Shown here one piece after another: positions 47,086-56,951 of a stretch of 64,000 nt of DNA. Every line of letters starts with the position of its first letter. Position 1 is the first letter of the stretch. Position numbers and translations under genes: made by a program. This stretch comes from Dermatemys mawii. Lineage: Eukaryota > Chordata > Testudines > Dermatemydidae. The notes below the pieces were generated by a model, which was not told where the DNA came from, made no database searches, and worked only from the letters and a program-made list of their open reading frames with translations. The stretch is taken from contig ML677333.1 of the NCBI GenBank assembly GCA_007922305.1, positions 19,613,555-19,677,554 of the forward strand, in the 5' to 3' direction.

Positions 47086-49074
47086 TGTTTAGATAATTTT
47101 CACAAGATATTCAGGCAAATGTACAAAAAGGGGCCTTATTTTATTAATATCTTTGGAATTCCTGCACTGATTTTTTTTTCTTTCAAGCCCATTCTTGTAA
47201 TAAAATAATGACAGATCCCTCAAAATAATTTCCCGCAGTACTGATGACACCCCACTTGGTGTGTTTGCTGTGTGCAGGTTTAGATACCTTATGGTAAAAG
47301 GGAGATCAATATAACAGAAAGTATGTAAAGAACAGTGGCAAAGAGGGAGAATGCAACCTGCCTTGAAACTTGGAGTTCTAATCTCTGCCCATTTTCTGAA
47401 GTAGCAGTGGGGACAGGTCTCCCTTCTGTCTTGGCATAGTTTCCTTTTCCTTTTCCACACATCTAGTACATTCATTGGTCCTGAGGGAACACCCCAGAGT
47501 GCAATTCCTGATCTGTATTTTTTTAAAAAGAAAGTCTAAAGCAGAAAAATCAGTTAGGTGGATCCTCTACTTTAAAAGGAAACTAAGACCCCTCAGATAG
47601 CCTATATGAAAAAGCAAAGATAGCTTTTGATTCCTGTCCTGCATCAGAAGGTGGAAAAATAAAGGGCATTGATCTTTATCTGGCTCCAGAAAAAATGTAA
47701 TCAGTATCTTGGAACAGTGGTCAAAATCGACTGAGCAGATTCACTGTACTAGTCAAAGAGGAGTATCGACTTATCCAAACCAACGGGAGGTAAACTGTAT
47801 CCTTCTCTCCCTTGCTTTAACTCCTATTTTAAATCAGTCCTTCAGTCTCTTATGCTCCAGAAGGATAACATAATGCAATCTTTACATTCTTTTTGTTCCA
47901 TAAGCAACAATAAAACAAAATAAATTATGGGCAAACCTTTCCACCCAGAGCAGAACATGGCTGCTGATCTACTCCTAGCTGTTGCTTTCCTCTCTCTTAA
48001 ACTGCTTCAGGTTTTATTTTAAGGAGTCTTAGCTGACTTTGAACTGTTTCTTACCTTTTGCCTCCCCAGACACCCAGACACTCCTGGTTTTAGCAAACTC
48101 TCACCCTCCACCTCTGGTTGATTATTGGGGAACACTTCATGTCAGTGTGCTTATGGTCAGAAATACCTCAGCATGCATTATGACTCTTCTTTATTTAGTG
48201 TAATTTTTACAGTTAAGATATTGCCACTCACTGTTTTGACCCCAAATAAGTGTTGGAATTCATCTAATTGAAAGGTATCCCAGGAGAGATTAACAAATCT
48301 ACTTAGTTGCAGGGCAGTGAAAAACGCTTAAACAACCTCATAAAACTTACAAAGATTTGGGTTTTATTCAAGATTTGGGTGGCTGGTTGAGCCAGTTCTC
48401 CTTCTCCTGGACTATTTGATTTGTCCATCACTAATGACAACTAATGTATTTGGATGGAAAGAATTCTAGTATGGCATCAGCCAAAGACATTCACTCATCA
48501 AGCATTTCTTGTAGTTAAATGTTAGTGAAAAATAAAAACTATGTGTCAAGTCCTGGACTGTAGTGAGCACTGAATTCAAGGGGAAGGCTATTCTATTCTA
48601 ATAGGCAGGGTTCATGTAACACCTATTATTAAAGTTGCACAACACTTTCCATTATAAGACCCTGTTACCAGTTGTATATAACTTTACCAAATTCTAACTT
48701 TTCAGGATGAAATGTTCCATTGCGGTGTCTACTCATAGAAAGGTCCAGTCATTTCCAAGAACAAAGGTAGGCAAATAGAAATTGTTGTGCATTAAAAAAT
48801 TGTGGCAACCTTTTCTTTGAAAACTCTAGTACCACCTTGCTTTAAAGCAGGGACTTGACATTTGGCAGGGATCTGAATCGTCATGGAGGTGGCAAGGACC
48901 ATTAATTGAGAATCTATGGGAAACCATCATAGAGAACAGAGGACAGGTCTGATGAGCTCCTAACATTTTGTGTTGCTGAGGATACATTCTACAGCTGCAG
49001 GTGCTCAACATCTTTTCGGATTTAGCTTTAGACTTATTGAACAGATCTAGTAAGGAAACTTCATAGAAATGCTA
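47086..49074. other. intergenic, no gene recognised
   Basis: A 128-codon frame (47089-47475, minus) has no recognisable domain and is not shared with copy B. No bounded repeat seen. Confidence 0.35.
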
Positions 49075-50545
49075 GACTCATAGATTTTAAGGCCAGAAGA
49101 GACCATTGTGATCGTCTAGTTTGATATCCTGCACATTGCCATCCACAGAACCTCAACCACACACTTCTGAAAAAGACCCATAGATGTCCTCTAAACTTGT
49201 TTTAAATTCTTCAAGTTACAGAGAATCCACCATTTATTCTAGTTCAAACCAGTGTGTGAACTGTGCTCCGTGATGCAGAGAAAGGGAAAAAATCCAAATC
49301 AACAGGATCCTTGCCAATCTGATTGGGAGAAAATACCTTCCTAACCCCAAACATACTGATCAGTTAGACCCTGAGTATGTGGGTGAGAAGAAATTCCTGG
49401 TAGTAACTTAGAGTTCTCGCTTTCTAGTGCCTAGCATCAGCTGTTGGAGATATCTGCTAATAGCTGTTGTGGATGGGCCATATGTCATTGTACGAAACAT
49501 CTTCTCCATAATATAGTTTTTTTCACTCACTACTCTCCCTGGAAGGTTGTTCCAGAATGTCACTCCTTTGATTATTAGAAACATTCCTCTAATTTCAAGC
49601 CTAAGGTTGTTTATGTCCCATTTATAACCATTTGTTCTTGTGCCAACATGAGCCTTTAACTTAAATTATTCCTTTTCCTCTCTCTGATGTATTTGTAGAA
49701 AGCATTCATATCTCCCCTCACTCTTCATTTCGTTAGGATAAACTAGTCACGGTCCTTAAGTCTCCTTTTGTAAGGTAGGTTCTCCGTGCTTCTGATTAGC
49801 CTAGTAACACTTCTCTGCACTCGTTCCAGTTTGAATTAATCTTTCTTAAACATAAGAGACCAGAACTTCATATAGTATTCCAGTGATGAGATCTCACCAG
49901 TATCTTTTGTACAATAGTAATAGAACTTCCCCATCACAACTGGAAATACCTCACTTAATGCATTTTAGGATTGCATTAGCCTTTTTCATGGTCACATCAC
50001 AGTGGCAGCTCGTAGTCATCCTATGATTCACCACTACATTCAGGTCTTTCTCCACCTCTATCATTTCCAACTGGTAAATCCACAGATTACTGGGAAAAAA
50101 ACCCTGTTGTTAGTCCCTAAATGCATGACCTTGCACATAGCACTATTAATTTTCATCCCATTTCTATTATTCCAGTTTTTAAGGTTATCCAATTTTTCTC
50201 ATGTGATATTCCAGTCCCCCTCCATATTGACAACAGCTCCCAACTTTTTGTCATCTGAAAATTCTATTAGCACATGCCTACTTTTTGTGCCAATGTCATT
50301 AATGAAAATGTTAAATAATACTGGTGCCAAGACTGATTCTTGAGGAATCTGCTAATAACCTCCAGACTGATCTTTCAGAATGACCTATTACAGTTTCCCA
50401 TTGAACTAATACCCACTTTTCAATGCTCATATTAATCTCCGTCTTCTCCACTTCAATTTATAATTTCCCTTGTGGAACTGTATGAAATGCTTTACTGAAA
50501 AAAAAGGTAGATTAAATCTTCTTCATTTCCTTTAGGAAATCAGTT
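49075..50545 (-). mobile_element. CR1 LINE 3' part, decayed
   Basis: Starts CTCATAGATTTTAAGGCCAG, AAGAGACCATTGTGATCGTC, the inverted CR1 3' end, and proceeds through antisense 3'-UTR and RT sequence (CTTCTCTGCACTCGTTCCAG, TTTTTGTCATCTGAAAATTC). No open frame. It lies immediately beside the TAS2R TM1 fragment and its MITE. Confidence 0.75.
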
Positions 50546-50590
50546 ACCTTCTCAAAGAAAGAGAACAGGGTGATCTGGCATGATCTATGT

Positions 50591-50741
50591 CAGGGATCAG
50601 CAACCCTGGCATGTGGGACGGCAGAGTAAGCACCCTTAGCCGGCCCTGCCAGTTTGTTTATTTGCCGGTTCGCCAGCCACAACTCCCACTGGCTTTGGTT
50701 CACCGTCCCGGTCCAATGGGGGCTGCGGGAAGTGGCGGCCA
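50591..50741. mobile_element. hAT-type MITE fragment
   Basis: Begins CAGGGATCAGCAACCCTGG and contains CCGGTTCGCCAGCCACAACT and CCAATGGGGGCTGCGGGAAG, a GC-rich core shared by reptile hAT MITEs. The far end is missing where receptor-derived sequence begins. Confidence 0.6.
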
Positions 50742-50862
50742 AGAGATTTTCTGCTTTTGGTCCAGTCAAGATAAAAATAAACCCATCTACAAAGATCTCT
50801 GTAAGGAATGCAATTGCTGATATGTCCAGATAAACAATGTCAGCTGGAGTTAAGGCCTGCAT
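50742..50862 (-). pseudogene. TAS2R: TAS2R fragment: start codon and TM1 only
   Basis: From an ATG at 50862 the minus strand reads MQALTPADIVYLDISAIAFL, then TEIFVDGFIFILTGPKAENL. It aligns without gaps to the first ~40 residues of the intact receptors (MEKSLAPAVIFYLIILVTEL, SAGVVINGYIVALNCIDWAK). It then runs into MITE sequence; nothing of TM2-TM7 is found nearby. The fragment is flanked by CR1 on both sides (ending 50545, beginning about 50928), so repeat insertion and deletion probably removed the rest. It differs from both intact genes more than they differ from each other, so it is an older fourth family member. Confidence 0.75.
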
Positions 50863-51125
50863 TATTAATTCGAATTCTGTGGCTCTCTTCTTTTAGGGTT
50901 TCCAGAAGACTGAAATCAGAATACCAAGAATATAAGAAGATAAGAATGGCTCTACTGGGTCAGACCAAAGGTCCATCTAGCCCAGTACCCTGTCTTTCAA
51001 CAGTAGCCATTGCTAGGTGCCCCAGAGGGAATGAACAGAACAGGTAATCAACAAACGATCCATCCCCTGTCATTCATTCTCAGCTTCTAGCAAACAGAGG
51101 CTAGGGACATTCCTGCCCATCCTGG

Positions 51126-52264
51126 CTAATAGCCATTGATGGACTTATCCTCCATTAATTTATCTAATTCTTTTTTGAATCTTGTTATGGTCATGATCTT
51201 CACAATGTCCTCTGGCAAGGAATTCCACAGATGGACTGTATGTTGTATGAATAAATGCTTTCTTTTATTCATTTTAAACCTGCTGCCTATTAATTTAATT
51301 TGGTGACCTCTAGTTCTTGTGTTATGAGAAGTAGTAAACAACACTTTTTTATCTACTTTCTCTACACCAGTCGTGATTTTATAGAGCTCAATCATATCTG
51401 CCCTTAGCCATCTCTTTTCCAAGCTGAAAAGTCACAGTCTTATTAATTTCTCCTCATATAGAAGCTGTTCCATACCCCTAATCATTTTTGTTGCCCTTTT
51501 CAGAACCTTTTCCAATTCCTATCTATCTTTTTTGAAATGGGGTGACCACATCTGCATACAGTATTCAATATGTGGCTGTACCATGGATTTATATGGAGGC
51601 AACATGATATTTCTGTCCTATTATCTATCCCTTTCTTAATTATTCCCAGCATTCTGTTTGCCTATTTGACTACCGCTTTACATTGAGTTGATGTTTTCAA
51701 AGAACAATCCACAATGACTCCAAGATCTCTTTCTTGAGTGGTAACAGCTAATTTAGACCGCATCATTTTGTATGTACAGTTGGGATTATGCTTTCCAGTG
51801 TGTATTACTTTGCATTTATCAGCATTACATTTCATTTGCCATTGTGTTGCACAGTCATCCAGTTTAGAGAGATCTTTTTGTATCATCTGCAAATTTTGCC
51901 ACCTCACTCTTTACACCTTTTTCCAGATAAGTTATGAATATGTTGAATAGGACTAGTCCCAGAACAGAACACCACTATTTACCTCTCTCCATTCTGAAAA
52001 CAGACCATTTATACCTACCTTTTGTTTCCTATCTTTTAACCAGTTATGAATCCATGAGAGCACCTTTCCTCTTATCCTGTGGCATCTTACTTTGCATAAG
52101 AGCCTTTGGTGAGAGACCTTGTCAAAGGCTTTCTGAAAATCTAAGTACACTATATCCATTGGATCCCCATGGTCCACATGCTTTTTGACCCTCTCAAAGA
52201 ATTCTGGTAGATTGGTAAGGGATGATTTACCTTTACTAAAACCATAATGACTTTTCCTCAACAA
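51126..52264 (-). pseudogene. CR1 ORF2: RT palm to C-terminus, frameshifted
   Basis: In 52264-51953 the frame has IVYLDFQKAFDKV, the first catalytic-Asp box of the reverse transcriptase, then LLCKVRCHRIRGKVLSWIHN and WREVNSGV. A frameshift follows; in another frame KFADDTK (about 51879-51896) preserves the second catalytic box. The segment 51907-51662 gives QWQMKCNADKCKVIHTGKHN, and 51422-51126 gives the C-terminal region with [19 protein letters not shown]. All motifs are in the canonical CR1 order, so the locus was once a complete polymerase. Confidence 0.85.
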
Positions 52265-52692
52265 ATTATGCTTATCTATATGTCTGACAACACTGGTCTA
52301 CAATTTTTTAGAAATCATCTGCTTCAGAGATAAAATGTGATATTTATTATGTATTTTGATGTGCTGAATTCATATATGACAATTAAAACAACTGATTGGC
52401 TACTGTTTCTAAGATATTTAAGTTTTTACATTTTATGTCTATGTATATTGTGTAGATAGTAGTGTTTTAATCATAAATTGTAAACCTAGGTCTTTTCATG
52501 TGTTTATGGTTGCTTTACATGATAATATTTCACCTGTCCTGTTTATGTAACACTTTAAAAATCAGCAAAAGGGTTATAGAAATAAAATGTATTATGAAAC
52601 GAAAGGCAAAAAACTATTATGTACATAGTTTAGTCCTATTCAGTGTCTACTCGGTGCTTCTTGGCTTGTTTCTTGTATTCATTAAAAGGAGC

Positions 52693-52776
52693 GACAAAGA
52701 GTCCTGTGGCACCTTAAAGACTAACTAAAATTTTTTTTTATGTCTGCAATTCCAGACTAACATGGCTACCCCTCTG
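52693..52776. mobile_element. 84-bp Penelope-like end insertion
   Basis: Flanked by an exact 12-bp duplication, ATTAAAAGGAGC (52681-52692 and 52777-52788). The left half, CACCTTAAAGACTAACTAAA, and the right half, CAGACTAACATGGCTACCCC, are the two terminal sequences of the PLE family joined across a T-rich stretch. It contains no coding sequence of its own but supplies the new stop codon of the host transposon's ORF. Confidence 0.85.
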
Positions 52777-54426
52777 ATTAAAAGGAGCATCTCTTGTCAC
52801 TGTCCAGCAATAGTCTGCAAGCGTTGATGGGCTCCATTTGCCCTGATAGCGTTTCTCCATTGTTGCAATGTCCTGGTGAAATCGCTCGCCGTGCTTGTCG
52901 CTCACTGCTCCGCAGTTTGGTGGAAAAAAATCTAGATGAGAGTGCAAAAAATGTATCTTTAGTGACATGTTGCAACCAAGGCTTTTGTATGCCTTGAGGA
53001 GGTTTTCCACCAACAACCTGTAGTTGTCTGCCTTCTTGTTTCTGAGAAAATGTATTGCCACTGACTGGAAGGCTTTCCATGCCGTCTTTTCCTTGCCACG
53101 CAGTGCATGGTCAAATGCATCATCTCGAAGAAGTTCACAAATCTGAGGACCAACAAAGACACCTTCCTTTATCTTAGCTTCACTTAACCTTGGAAATTTT
53201 CCACGGAGGTACTTGAAAGCTGCTTGTGTTTTGTCAATGGCCTTGACAAAGTTCTTCATCAGACCCAGCTTGATGTGTAAGGGTGGTAACAAAATCTTCC
53301 TTGATTCAACAAGTGGTGGATGCTGAACACTTTTCCTCCCAGGCTCCAATGACTGTCGGAGTGGCCAGTCTTTCTTGATGTAGTGGGAATCTCTTGCACA
53401 ACTATCCCATTCGCAGAGAAAACAGCAGTACTTTGTGTATCCAGTCTGCAGACCAAGCAAGAGAGCAACAACCTTCAAATCGCCACAAAGCTGCCACTGA
53501 TGTTGGTCATAGTTTATGCACCTCAAAAGTTGTTTCCTGTTGTCATAGGTTTCCTTCATATGGACTGCATGACCAACTGGAATTGATGGCAAAACATTGC
53601 CTTTATGCAGCAAAACAGCTTTAAGACTCGTCTTCGATGAATCAATGAAGAGTCTCCACTCATCTGGATTGTGAACGATGTTGAGGGCTGCCATCACACC
53701 ATCGATGTTGTTGCAGGCTACAAGATCACCTTCCATGAAGAAGAATGAGACAAGATCCTTTTGACGGTCACGAAACATGGAAACCCTAACATCACCTGCC
53801 AGGAGATTCCACTGCTGTAGTCTGCAGCCCAACAGCTCTGCCTTACTCTTGGGTAGTTCCAAATCCCTGACAAGGTCATTCAGTTCAGCTTGTATTATGA
53901 GGTGTGGTTCCGAGGAGGAGGATGGGAGAAAATGTGGGTCCTGTGACATTGATGGTTCAGGACCAGAAGTTTCATCCTCTTCCTCTTCCTCGTCTGACTC
54001 AAGTGAGAATGATTCTGGTGCATCAGGAACCAGCAGTCCTTCTCCGTGGGGTATTGGGCGTATAGCTGATGGAATGTTTGGATAATGCACAGTCCACTTT
54101 TTCTTCTTTGACACACCTTTCCCATCTGGAGACACCATGCAGAAGTAACAATTGCTGCTATGATCTGTTGGCTCTCTCCAAATCATTGGCACTGCAAAAG
54201 GCAGAAATTTCTTTTTCCTGTTCAACCACTGGCGAAGATTTGTTGCACAAGTGTTGCAGCATATGTGTGGGGCCCACCTCTTGTCCTGATCTCCAATTTT
54301 GCAGCCAAAATAAAGGTGATAGGCTCTCTTAACCATAGTGGTTATACTGCGCTTTTGTGATGCAAAAGTCACTTCACCACAAACATAGCAGAAGTTATCT
54401 GCACTGTTCACACAAGTACGAGGCAT
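52738..54426 (-). CDS. candidate transposase of the CACTA-like element (562 aa)
   Basis: An uninterrupted frame with a clear N-terminal start (MPRTCVNSADNFCYVCGE). Residues 13-60 hold C13, C16, C42, H54, C56, C57 and C60, a likely zinc-binding module; CYFC follows at 93-96. An acidic stretch is at 144-152. The C-terminal two-thirds could be an RNase H-fold catalytic core: D262 in FIDSSKTSLKAVLL, D316 in CGDLKVVALLLG, a CxxC (335-338) shortly after it, PPLHIKLGLM (381-390), and E514 in HGERFHQD (512-519). D-D-CxxC-E spacing recalls CACTA-group transposases. I recall similar uncharacterised proteins in turtles, arthropods and cnidarians, but cannot check. The last 12 codons are not native: a PLE piece (52693-52776) was inserted after codon 550, and the original frame would have continued for 14 codons to a stop at 52636-52638. 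The gene has no intron. Function is inferred. Confidence 0.7.
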   Translation of the reverse strand: MPRTCVNSADNFCYVCGEVTFASQKRSITTMVKRAYHLYFGCKIGDQDKRWAPHICCNTCATNLRQWLNRKKKFLPFAVPMIWREPTDHSSNCYFCMVSPDGKGVSKKKKWTVHYPNIPSAIRPIPHGEGLLVPDAPESFSLESDEEEEEDETSGPEPSMSQDPHFLPSSSSEPHLIIQAELNDLVRDLELPKSKAELLGCRLQQWNLLAGDVRVSMFRDRQKDLVSFFFMEGDLVACNNIDGVMAALNIVHNPDEWRLFIDSSKTSLKAVLLHKGNVLPSIPVGHAVHMKETYDNRKQLLRCINYDQHQWQLCGDLKVVALLLGLQTGYTKYCCFLCEWDSCARDSHYIKKDWPLRQSLEPGRKSVQHPPLVESRKILLPPLHIKLGLMKNFVKAIDKTQAAFKYLRGKFPRLSEAKIKEGVFVGPQICELLRDDAFDHALRGKEKTAWKAFQSVAIHFLRNKKADNYRLLVENLLKAYKSLGCNMSLKIHFLHSHLDFFPPNCGAVSDKHGERFHQDIATMEKRYQGKWSPSTLADYCWTVTRDAPFNQRGSHVSLELQT

Positions 54427-54938
54427 CTCTGCTCACTCTGGCTAAACAGAAATGACAAATACCTTTGCAAAATCAAAGTGACAAATAAGAGAGCACGACA
54501 CTGTATGATTTCTAGAGCTGATATAGGGCAATTTGTTCAGCAGAGTAATGTAAGCTTCGTTATGATTGCATCATCCATGACTTCTAGGAATAACATGATG
54601 CAATTCATATCATGTATGATGCAATACCAGCTTCAGATTGCATCCTTCATTGTTTTGCCTAAAAAGCAAGTACTGTCCAAACCCAGTCATAGATTTATTC
54701 ATAGATCCAGTGAAAGATGTATTTTAGTCATTTCTGGTTTAAATTGATATCCCTTCCCTTTATAATTCACTTATCCTCCGCCATTCCCATGTCAAGGGTC
54801 GTATATACTGACCCAATAGCATATCTTGAAAACTAGAAAACAATCAACAATTTTAAGCATCATTTTTGTTCTCAGTGACCCAGAATTGGTAAAGTTTGAG
54901 TACATTTATTTCAGAAGCATTTTGGCTGTAGAGCAGTG
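54427..54938 (-). other. 5' region of the CACTA-like element with subterminal repeats
   Basis: Non-coding leader of the element. GATTGCATC/GATTGCATCC occurs at 54564 and 54636 and its inverse GATGCAAT at 54597 and 54618. Arrays of short subterminal repeats bound by a transposon protein are typical of CACTA elements. The terminal inverted repeat occupies about 54893-54938. Confidence 0.5.
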
Positions 54939-54941
54939 CAA

Positions 54942-55302
54942 TATTATTCTTTATTATAGTTTCAACCAATTTGCCTGGTACTGAAGTCAGTTTTACAGGC
55001 CTGTAATTTCCGAGGTCACCTCTGGCGTCCTTTTTCAAAATTGGCACCACATTAGCTATCTTCCAGTCATCTAGTACAGAAGCTGATTTAAATGATAAGT
55101 TATAGACTACAGCTAGTAGTCCTGCAATTTCACATTTGAGTTTCTTCAGAACTCTTGGGTGAATGCCATCTAGTCCTGGTGACTTATTGCTGTTTAATTT
55201 ATCAATTTGTTCCAAAACCTCCTCTAATGATACCTCAGTCTGGGACAGTTCCTCAGATATGTCACCTAAAAATAATGGCTCAGGTTTAGGAATTTCCCTC
55301 AC
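54942..55302 (-). pseudogene. CR1 ORF2: RT N-terminal segment
   Basis: Reads LNSNKSPGLDGIHPRVLKKL, then SFKSASVLDDWKIANVVPIL and GNYRPVKLTSVPGKLVE. These are the conserved 'KSPGPDG...', 'WK.A.V.PI.KKG' and 'NYRP.SLTS' boxes of the CR1 reverse transcriptase. The frame is then cut by the DNA transposon at 54938. Confidence 0.85.
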
Positions 55303-55918
55303 ATCCTCAGCAATGAAGACTGAGTCAAAGAATTCATTTAGTTTCTCCGCAATTGACTTTTCATCCTTGAGTGCTCCATTACCACCTCTATTGTCCAGTG
55401 GCCCCCCTGGTTATTTAGCAGGCTACCTGCTTCTGATGTATTTAACAAAAAATTACTATTACTTTTTGAGTGTTTGGCTTGCTGTTCCTCAAAATCTTTT
55501 TTGGCCTTCCTAATTGTATTTTTACACTTCATTTGCCAGTGTTTATGCTCCTTTCTATTTTCCTCTAGGATTTAATTTCCACTTTTTACTAGAAGATTTT
55601 TTGCCTTTCACTGCTTCTTTTTCTTTGTTGTTTAAGTACTGTGGCTGTTTTTGGTTCTTACTATATTTTTTAAATTGGGGTATACATTTAAATTGAGCCT
55701 CGATTATGGTGTCTTTAAAAAGTTTCCACACAGCTTGCAGAGATTTCACCTTTGGCACTGTAGCCTTTAATTTCTGTTTAACTAACTTCCTCATTTTTAT
55801 GTAATTCCCTTTCTGAAATTAAATGCTACAGTGTAAGGCACAGTGGTGCTTTTTCCTACCACAAGGATATTAACTTTAATTATTTTATGGTCACTATTAC
55901 CAAGGAGTCCATCTATAC

Positions 55919-56208
55919 CAGCGGTTCTCAAACTGGGGGTCGAAACCCCCCTGGGGGTCGCCAAGCGCTCCCAGGTGGGTCGTGAGCTCCTGCCCCCACT
56001 GAAAAGCCGCCGAATTGATTACTTCCGCATTCGGTGGCTTTTTGGCATACATGCCAAGCTATTTTGGGAGCGCTCGGCATGTCCGCCGAAAAGCCGCCCA
56101 ATGCAGAAGTAATCAATTCAGTGGCTTTTCAGCAGACATACAAGAGTCCGCCGCACTGCTCAGGATTGCAAAAAAGGGTCGTGGTTCTCCAAAGTTTGAG
56201 AACCGCTG
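55919..56208. mobile_element. hAT-type MITE (290 bp) inside CR1
   Basis: Starts CAGCGGTTCTCAAACTGGGG and ends AAGTTTGAGAACCGCTG; the ends are inverted repeats of about 14 bp. It is flanked by an exact 8-bp duplication, ATCTATAC (55911-55918 and 56209-56216). The interior contains a second-order palindrome around GAAAAGCCGCC, so the whole can fold back. Confidence 0.9.
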
Positions 56209-56507
56209 ATCTATACTCACGTATTGGACCAGATCCTGTGCTCCACTTAGGACTAAATCAGGGATTGCCTCTCCTCTGGTGGGTGCCAGGAAGAGCTGCT
56301 CTAAGAAGTAGTGTTTAAGGTGTCAAGAAACTTTTTCTCTGCATCTCATCCTGAGGTGACCTGTACTCAGTCAATATGGGGATAATTGAAATCCCCCATT
56401 ATTATTATTGAGGGTTTTTTAAATTTTAATAGCCTCTCTAACCTCCCTGAGCATTTCACAATCACTATCACCATCCTACTCAGGTGGTTAGTAATATATC
56501 CCTACTG

Positions 56508-56753
56508 CTATATTACTATCCATAGAGATTCTATGGTACAGTTTGATTCATTTATGATTTTTATTTCATTTGATTCTATACTTTCTTTCACATATAATGT
56601 CACTCCCACACCAGCATGACCTGTTCTATCCTTCTGATATATTTTGTACCCTGGTATTATTGTATCCCATTGATTATCCTCATTCCACCAAGTTTTTGTG
56701 ATGCCTATTTTATCAATATCCTCATTTAATACGAGGCACTGTAGTTCACTCAT
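56508..56753 (-). pseudogene. CR1 ORF2: AP-endonuclease segment
   Basis: Contains DKIGITKTWWNEDNQWD, corresponding to the 'xxxITETWW' box of the CR1 endonuclease, then IPGYKIYQKDRTGHAGVGVT and LYVKESI. The residues are in the canonical CR1 order; upstream and downstream parts are out of frame. Confidence 0.8.
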
Positions 56754-56951
56754 TTTATTATTTAGATTTCTAGCATTGGTATATAAGCACTTTAAAAACG
56801 TGTCTACTTTTAGTTGGCCACCATTACGTTATATAATTGAATGGGACTCTTTTTATTTGACTGTTTTTAATCAAACCCTGTTTGTATTTTATTATTTTTC
56901 ATTCTCTTGTCCTCAATAGAACATAGAGAGTCTCTGCTAATAGATCATCCC

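Larger units (their letters stand above)
52291..54938 (-). mobile_element. CACTA/EnSpm-like DNA transposon encoding one conserved protein
   Basis: The left end reads CACTGGTCTACAA; the reverse complement of the right end reads CACTGCTCTACAG, matching at 11 of the first 12 positions. Further in, GCTTCAGAGATAAAATGT and GCTTCTGAAATAAATGT also match, so the imperfect inverted repeats extend about 45 bp. Flanks are CAA at 52288-52290 and 54939-54941; removing the element and one CAA restores uninterrupted CR1 sequence. CACTR ends with a 3-bp duplication are the signature of CACTA/EnSpm elements. Total length is 2648 bp including an 84-bp PLE insertion. It carries one large minus-strand ORF. Superfamily assignment is inference from ends and target size. 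Confidence 0.7.

Noticed and set aside
56015..56318. Frames around 56 kb
   Set aside because: They are translations of the palindromic hAT MITE at 55919-56208 and adjoining CR1.
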